Shown piece after piece: positions 58,500 through 64,000 of a DNA stretch of 64,000 nucleotides (position 1 is the first letter of the stretch; every line of letters begins with the position of its first letter). The stretch comes from Lacrimispora sp. 210928-DFI.3.58 (GTDB lineage: Bacteria; Bacillota; Clostridia; Lachnospirales; Lachnospiraceae), in assembly GCF_020554865.1 (NCBI RefSeq), contig NZ_JAJCIC010000001.1, forward strand, positions 62,001 to 126,000, written 5' to 3'. The notes under the pieces are model-generated. The model was not told the origin of the DNA and did not search any database. It saw only the letters and a program-made list of their open reading frames with translations. Both the position numbers and the translations under genes were made by a program.

Positions 58500-61400
58500 A
58501 TGAAATCAGAACAATATGAACTGCTATTGGATTCATTCCGGATGACCGGAGTTTATGTCATACGGGAAGATGATCATGAAATCCTGTATTTTAATAAGCG
58601 GATAAAGGAGATCGTGCCGGAGATCAGGGAAGGCATAGTCTGCCATGAACTGTGGAAGGGAGCCTGTTCTAACTGCCCCGTGCTTTCCATGAAAGAGAAG
58701 GACGAAGCGCGCTCTGTCAGCTATGATTCCCCCTTTGGAAGAGCAGTAGAGATCACAGCGAAAAGGATCCTCTGGGAAGAGGCGGTTTCAGCCCTTATGA
58801 TTACGGTCACTCCTTATGAGGAAGATTCAAATTATGTATATTATAAGGTGCTGCGCGGAAATCTGAGCGCAGACAGCTTCAGTATCGTCAAAGCAGATGA
58901 AAAAGAAATGCGGGATATGCAGGGATATATGACCTCTCTTTCTGCATGGTTTGAAGGTATTGCGTTATGCGGCTACATTTATGAGGAGGATGTTGAGCGG
59001 TATCGGAAGTTTGTTCAGATAGATCGGCTGAAAACGGAGTTGAGAGACAATGCGAAGGTTCTGAACTGCCTTTACCGGCGGAAAGCAGGAAACGGCTTCC
59101 GATGGCATACGCTGGAGATTGCCCCGGATTTTGAGTATACGGAGGATAACCAGCGTATCATGATCCGTGTGAAGGATGTGCATGATATTTTCAGGGACGG
59201 GCTTGAGCGGGAAGAAATCAACATTCGGAACCAGGAGATCATTCATTCTCTGGGAGAGATGAATTTTGCTATTTATGTGGTAGATCTGCAAAATGGCGGC
59301 GTAAATATTGTGCGTACCACAGAGTTGGTCAGACGGGCCGTGGGAAGGGACATCTTTTTATGGGATAATATTTTTAAGGGCAAGTCAGCTGAGCACATCG
59401 CTTCGGAGGACCAGGAAGAATTTGCCCATAAATTTTCTCTTAATGCGATGAGGCAGGCATGGGAGAAGAATGAAAGAAAACAGAATCTTGTATGCAGGGC
59501 ATTTCTCTACGGTGAGTGGCGCCATATATCGGTAACCGCTTATTTCAAGGAGAATCAGAGACAGGGCGGATATGCAATTCTGACCTTCCAGGATGTGAAT
59601 GAGCAGACAAAGAAAAATATGGAGCGCACCTGGAATGACCGGAGAATGGCTGCTATCATCCGGTCAAGATTCAGTATCTTGAATATTGTTGATTTGGAAA
59701 CAGGAAAATGTGAGAGGATCTATCTGAGGGAAGGAACTACGGAAAATCGGTTAGAAGGAGATTACAGCTACTATATCCGGAAAGCGCTGGATACGTTTGT
59801 GGCAGAGGAGGATAAAGAGGGTTTCAGGAATACATTTTTACTTGAAAATCTCCGAAAGAAAGCGGAGGATGTACAGAATTTTAAGGAAGAGATCTTTCAG
59901 TACCGGAGTAAAACCGCTTCCACACTGTGGGTTGAGGAGCAGGTGTTTTATATACGGCAGGGAAATAAGACGGTGGTCAATATATTGGGACGCGATATTA
60001 CTTCCGAAAAGCTGGAGGAGGAGCGTACCCGCAGGGATGTTCGGGAAAAGACTTCCATTATCAGCAGTTTAAGCAGCATGTTTTTTGCCACGTATTACTT
60101 AGATCTGGAGAATGATACGTTCCGGCCGGTAACCCAGAAGGCGGAGGTTGGAAGCGTTTTAGGGGATGAGAAAAATTGTACCCAGGGATTTTTGCTGTAT
60201 GCCCAAAACTTTGTGCATCCGGATGACCGGGAGGAATATCTTGCAAATATCAGTCATAAGAATTTATGCAACACTCTGAGCAGGGAACATCCGCTGATCG
60301 CTTTTGAATACCGCAGGCTGCCATATGGGGATAGCGGGATGGCCTGGATCCGTGCCACTGTGGTGCTGGCTGCAGCAATTGACAAAAGGCCGACCCAGGC
60401 AGTGTATGTGGTGCAGGATGTGACCGAAAGCAAGCGAAAAGAGGCACAAGAGCAGCAGGCATTAAGAGAAGCATGCAAAGTGGCGAATCATGCCAATGCG
60501 GCCAAGAGCGAGTTCATGTCAAGGATGAGCCACGATATCCGGACTCCGATGAATGCGATCATCGGAATGACAGCCATTGCAGGAAAGTATCTGGAGGATC
60601 ATGAGCGTGTGGCGGACTGCCTGGGTAAGATCACGGTTGCCAGCAAGCATCTTTTGGCGCTGGTCAATGAGGTGCTTGACATGAGCAAGATAGAATCCGG
60701 GAAAATAGATCTGGCGGAAGAGGAAATCAACTTATCTGATCTGATCGGGAATCTTGTAACAATGATCAGGCCTTCCATGGATCAGAAGAACCATAACTTC
60801 AATGTGCATATTGCGAATGTGGAGCATGAGCAGGTGATCGGCGATTCCATGAGGATACAGCAGATCTTTATGAATATACTGGGAAATGCAGTGAAGTATA
60901 CACCGCCCGGCGGTGACATTGAGATGGAGATCAACGAGAAACCATCCTCTACGTATGATTATGGCTGTTATGAATTTGTTTTCCGGGATAATGGGATCGG
61001 AATGAGCAAGGAGTTTCAAGAGAAAATGTTTGAACCCTTTAGCCGCGCAGAGGATTCGATGGTCAGCAAGACCGAAGGGACCGGCCTGGGAATGACGATA
61101 GCCAGAAATATTGCCCGCATGATGAATGGGGATATCCTGGTGGAGAGCACACCCGGCAAAGGATCACAGTTCATAGTCATATTGTCTTTCCGGATTGCCC
61201 ATACGGCGGCGCCCAATACGGACAGGCTTGTGGACCTGCCGGTACTTGTGGTGGACGATGATGAGGCGGCAAGCCAGATGACCTGCATGATCCTGGAGCA
61301 TATTGGGATGAAGGGCGAATACGTATTGAACGGAAGAGAAGCCGTGGAACGTGTATGGGAACATCACCAGGCAGCTCAGGATTATTTTTCTGTAATTTTA

Positions 61401-62036
61401 GACTGGAAAATGCCGGATATGGATGGGATCGAGACGGCCCGGGCCATCCGCAAAAAGGTGGGTCCCGATGTTCCGATCATTATCCTGTCGGCATATGACT
61501 GGAGCGATGTGGAGGAGGAAGCACGCCGTGCAGGCGTCAATGGTTTTATATCCAAGCCGCTGTTTAAGTCGCGCCTGGTCTACCTGTTCAACCAGATTGC
61601 TGCAGGCGATGAGGAAGAGGAGCCAGTGGAAACAGGCCTGCCTGACGAAGCCGGGCTTTCAGGGAAGAGGATACTTCTGGTTGAGGATAATGAACTGAAC
61701 CGGGAAATAGCCGAAGAACTCATCGGAGAGACCGGGGTGACGGTAGAGAGCGTGGAGAATGGCCAAAAAGCGTTGGAACGTTTTGAGCAAGTGCCGGAGG
61801 ACTACTTTGATATGATATTTATGGATATTCAAATGCCGGTTATGAATGGATATGAAGCAACTGCTGCGATCCGCCGGCTTCCCCGGAAGGATGCGGCCAG
61901 GATCCCGATCATTGCCATGACTGCCAATGCTTTTGCGGAGGATATACGAAAGTGTGAGAATGCAGGCATGAATAGCCATCTTGCAAAACCACTGGACATC
62001 AGAAAGATGATACAGTGTCTGAAAGCATGGACGTGA
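58500..62036 (+). CDS. Hybrid sensor histidine kinase with two receiver domains
   Basis: 1178 residues, no membrane helix seen, so a cytoplasmic sensor. A PAS-like N-terminal domain has a Cys cluster (C48, C56, C59). Further PAS-type domains fill about 110-640, followed by HisKA with H678 in SRMSHDIRTPMNAIIGM, an ATPase domain (FRDNGIGMSKEF, GTGLGMTIA), receiver 1 with D968 (ILDWKMPDMDG) and receiver 2 with D1109 (FMDIQMPVMNG). There is no Hpt or DNA-binding domain, so a separate phosphotransfer partner or c-di-GMP effector is expected. The terminator at 62097 follows. Confidence 0.92.
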   Translation: MKSEQYELLLDSFRMTGVYVIREDDHEILYFNKRIKEIVPEIREGIVCHELWKGACSNCPVLSMKEKDEARSVSYDSPFGRAVEITAKRILWEEAVSALMITVTPYEEDSNYVYYKVLRGNLSADSFSIVKADEKEMRDMQGYMTSLSAWFEGIALCGYIYEEDVERYRKFVQIDRLKTELRDNAKVLNCLYRRKAGNGFRWHTLEIAPDFEYTEDNQRIMIRVKDVHDIFRDGLEREEINIRNQEIIHSLGEMNFAIYVVDLQNGGVNIVRTTELVRRAVGRDIFLWDNIFKGKSAEHIASEDQEEFAHKFSLNAMRQAWEKNERKQNLVCRAFLYGEWRHISVTAYFKENQRQGGYAILTFQDVNEQTKKNMERTWNDRRMAAIIRSRFSILNIVDLETGKCERIYLREGTTENRLEGDYSYYIRKALDTFVAEEDKEGFRNTFLLENLRKKAEDVQNFKEEIFQYRSKTASTLWVEEQVFYIRQGNKTVVNILGRDITSEKLEEERTRRDVREKTSIISSLSSMFFATYYLDLENDTFRPVTQKAEVGSVLGDEKNCTQGFLLYAQNFVHPDDREEYLANISHKNLCNTLSREHPLIAFEYRRLPYGDSGMAWIRATVVLAAAIDKRPTQAVYVVQDVTESKRKEAQEQQALREACKVANHANAAKSEFMSRMSHDIRTPMNAIIGMTAIAGKYLEDHERVADCLGKITVASKHLLALVNEVLDMSKIESGKIDLAEEEINLSDLIGNLVTMIRPSMDQKNHNFNVHIANVEHEQVIGDSMRIQQIFMNILGNAVKYTPPGGDIEMEINEKPSSTYDYGCYEFVFRDNGIGMSKEFQEKMFEPFSRAEDSMVSKTEGTGLGMTIARNIARMMNGDILVESTPGKGSQFIVILSFRIAHTAAPNTDRLVDLPVLVVDDDEAASQMTCMILEHIGMKGEYVLNGREAVERVWEHHQAAQDYFSVILDWKMPDMDGIETARAIRKKVGPDVPIIILSAYDWSDVEEEARRAGVNGFISKPLFKSRLVYLFNQIAAGDEEEEPVETGLPDEAGLSGKRILLVEDNELNREIAEELIGETGVTVESVENGQKALERFEQVPEDYFDMIFMDIQMPVMNGYEATAAIRRLPRKDAARIPIIAMTANAFAEDIRKCENAGMNSHLAKPLDIRKMIQCLKAWT

Positions 62037-62096
62037 TGAGAAGAAGCCTGGACCGTCTTTTCGGTGAAGCTTCAGATAAAAATGGCCGAAGAAAAG

Positions 62097-62150
62097 GCGG
62101 CAGGAATCGGTGACTTATGTAAATAAGCACTGTTCCTGCCGCTTTTTCCT
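62097..62150 (+). terminator. Terminator after the hybrid kinase
   Basis: GCGGCAGGAA (62097-62106) and TTCCTGCCGC (62133-62142) form a perfect ten-bp stem, then TTTTTCCTTTT. Confidence 0.85.
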
Positions 62151-62248
62151 TTTATATTCAGGCAAAACGTTAATTGTCACTTCGGGGTAAATATGTTATA
62201 TTATCAACAGAAACCATGAGTTTTGTCTAAAAATAAAGAGAGGAAATC

Positions 62249-64000
62249 ATGATTACAAGACAAACAACAAAAACAATATACGACCTAGTTCAGAATGCCG
62301 GCAGTGATTACAGTGACCGGATTTTTTTGCGTTATGAGGACAATGACGTTGTCTATGATGTGACCTATGGAGAGTTTGCAGCAGAGTGCCGGGCGATCGG
62401 TGCCTGGGTCCATGACCAGGATCAGAAGGCGGGACACAAGGTGCAGGTAGGACTTCTAGGAGGCAGCAGCCATCACTATCTGACCGTGCTCTTAGGTGTT
62501 ATGGGAAATGGAAATATCAGCATCCCTCTGGATATCCAGATGAATGTGGACACCTTAAGCGACTGTTTAAACCGCTCGGATGTTGACATCCTGTTCTATG
62601 ACTGGGAGCACCATGCCCTGGTGGAGGGTGTCAAAGAGCGCTGTCCGGGCGTAAAGGCATACATATCCCTGCAGCACGGAAAGCACGTGCCCTGCTCGGA
62701 CAATATTTTAAAGGAATACGCCGGCCGCAGTGTCACCCCTGAGGTCTCCGGGAAGGACTGCGCCATGATCCTTTTTACCTCCGGCACCACCGGAAGGGGA
62801 AAGGGCGTTATGCTCTCCAACGGGAACCTGATCGATAATACCTTCTGCACCACAGACAAGGAGCACCCGGAGAATGAGGTCTACTTGAATGTGCTGCCCA
62901 TTCACCATGTATTCTGTATCAACGGAGATATCCTGATCGTGATGCGCTACGGAAGCATGCTCTGCTTAAACCGCGACATGGCAAAGCTGGCAGACCATAT
63001 CCAGCTTTTCCAGCCAACAGTCATCCGTATGGTGCCCATGATTGCAAAGGCCCTGTACAACAGGATCGCCATCCTCACAAGGCAGGAGCCCGGAGTATCC
63101 ATCCATGCCATGCGCGACCGTGTGCTGGGACGCAGGCTCCACAAGATCATCAGCGGAGGCGGCTACTTGGCGCCGGAGCTGGCAGCCAACTTTAAGCGCC
63201 TGGGCATTTCCATTGCTCAGGGCTACGGCATGTCAGAGTGCTCCCCGAAGATATCCTCCCCTGATTGGAACCGCCCGGACAAGGTGGCATCTGTGGGCAG
63301 GATCGTGGAGGGCTGCCAGGTGCGCATTGTGGACGAGGAGATCCAGGTAAAGAGCCCCTCTGTGATGATGGGCTACTACAAGGAGCCGGACAAGACCGCG
63401 GAGGCTATAACAGAGGACGGCTGGCTCTGCACAGGTGATATTGGCTATGTGGATGAGGAGGGCTTCCTCTACCTTACAGGCAGGAAGAAGAATCTAATCA
63501 TCTTAAGCAACGGCGAGAACGTGGCTCCGGAGCAGCTGGAGAACCTGTTTGAAAATGAGCGCCTGATCGAGGATATCCTTGTATTCGGCGAGGATGACAC
63601 CATCTGCGCCGAGGTCTACCCCAACCTGAAATTCGCAGACGCGGCAGGCATTACGGATATCCGGTCCGCAGTGGCAGAGATCATAAAGAAACATAACCAG
63701 GATCTCCCCTCCTATAAGCGGATCATGAAAAACAGGATCAGGGAGACTCCATTTGCAAAGACCTCCTCAAAAAAGATCATCCGCAACCAGTATTTCACTC
63801 AGAAAAAGAAGGAAGAGGAGGAGCTTGCAAATGTCCGTCAGCCGGAAAATGAGCTTCAGCAAAAGCTTTACGACGCCATTGCAGATACCCTGGGACACCG
63901 CCGTTTCGGCATTGACACGGATGTCTACGAGGCAGGGCTGGACTCCCTGGGAAGCGTGCTGCTCCTCACAGATCTTTACAACCGCTTTGGGCTGTCCATG
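62249..64000 (+). CDS. AMP-binding acyl ligase with C-terminal carrier domain (3' end cut)
   Basis: 584 residues are visible before the window ends in frame. It starts MITRQTTKTIYDLV with AGAGAGGAAA upstream. The adenylation core has P-loop FTSGTTGRGKGV, YGMSECSPKIS and GWLCTGDIGY, so it activates a carboxylate as acyl-AMP. From about residue 535 a carrier-protein domain begins, with phosphopantetheine Ser in GLDSLGSV. Fusion of ligase and carrier suggests loading of a fatty or hydroxy acid onto its own carrier for lipid, polyketide or peptide assembly. The product cannot be judged without the following genes. Confidence 0.88.
   Translation, partial: MITRQTTKTIYDLVQNAGSDYSDRIFLRYEDNDVVYDVTYGEFAAECRAIGAWVHDQDQKAGHKVQVGLLGGSSHHYLTVLLGVMGNGNISIPLDIQMNVDTLSDCLNRSDVDILFYDWEHHALVEGVKERCPGVKAYISLQHGKHVPCSDNILKEYAGRSVTPEVSGKDCAMILFTSGTTGRGKGVMLSNGNLIDNTFCTTDKEHPENEVYLNVLPIHHVFCINGDILIVMRYGSMLCLNRDMAKLADHIQLFQPTVIRMVPMIAKALYNRIAILTRQEPGVSIHAMRDRVLGRRLHKIISGGGYLAPELAANFKRLGISIAQGYGMSECSPKISSPDWNRPDKVASVGRIVEGCQVRIVDEEIQVKSPSVMMGYYKEPDKTAEAITEDGWLCTGDIGYVDEEGFLYLTGRKKNLIILSNGENVAPEQLENLFENERLIEDILVFGEDDTICAEVYPNLKFADAAGITDIRSAVAEIIKKHNQDLPSYKRIMKNRIRETPFAKTSSKKIIRNQYFTQKKKEEEELANVRQPENELQQKLYDAIADTLGHRRFGIDTDVYEAGLDSLGSVLLLTDLYNRFGLSM

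Overview
The window reads as chromosome of an anaerobic, endospore-forming Firmicute, most likely a gut member of the Lachnospiraceae (Enterocloster / Lachnoclostridium-like). The support is a complete spoIIIAA-AH operon and spoIVB, a T-box ahead of tyrS, a Clostridia-type gene order (nusB-xseAB-ispA-dxs-tlyA-nadK-argR-recN-spoIVB), purine-rich ribosome binding sites and roughly 50% GC. The genus is inference; the class is well supported. A recurrent local feature is a strong Shine-Dalgarno too close to the first ATG/GTG, followed by an in-frame start at 7-9 nt spacing; starts below were chosen on that basis.

Layout. 1-5.6 kb: Tyr T-box and tyrS, a secreted repeat protein, mntP, a MATE exporter, then an 840-bp stretch without a credible gene that carries a consensus promoter and an intrinsic terminator and looks like a ~600-nt non-coding RNA. 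5.6-7.3 kb: an Asp/Glu racemase and a PflX-type radical SAM protein. 7.4-19.4 kb: a sugar-acid (uronate) locus with AraC regulator, kduI, kduD, GntR regulator, YesM/YesN-type two-component pair, TRAP transporter dctPQM, AEC carrier and a second AraC regulator. KduI and KduD isomerise and reduce unsaturated-uronate products; the TRAP system probably imports the acids under control of the two-component pair; three equally spaced palindromes in the kduI leader fit the GntR protein. 18.4-28.1 kb: housekeeping and small genes (His-rich CxxC mini-protein, YczE-like protein, tRNA-Val, DUF1540, SEC-C protein, methyltransferase, hslO, cold-shock gene, DUF5662, C_GCAxxG protein, YwaF-like protein, YdcZ-like protein, comEA) and a 234-bp near-perfect palindrome. 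28.2-31.3 kb: orphan OmpR-type regulator, GNAT, rlmH, membrane-anchored lipase. 31.5-37.3 kb: the spoIIIA operon. 37.5-48.7 kb: Asp23, nusB, xseA/B, ispA, dxs, tlyA, nadK, argR, recN, spoIVB.

After spoIVB the usual neighbour spo0A is not found. Instead there is an accessory block: a two-domain esterase, an SLC13-type permease, a split UxaA-type dehydratase and a divergent LysR regulator (a probable uncharacterised hydroxy-acid pathway), then an FmdE-like protein, an aldehyde dehydrogenase / iron-alcohol dehydrogenase pair, a 1178-residue hybrid sensor kinase and an acyl-AMP ligase with a C-terminal carrier domain cut by the window edge.

The intergenic spaces are rich in interspersed palindromic repeats. 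At least four families are visible, several with two copies in the window, placed next to terminators or inside operons (between the kinase and regulator, and between spoIIIAC and spoIIIAD). No CRISPR array, prophage or transposase gene was seen.
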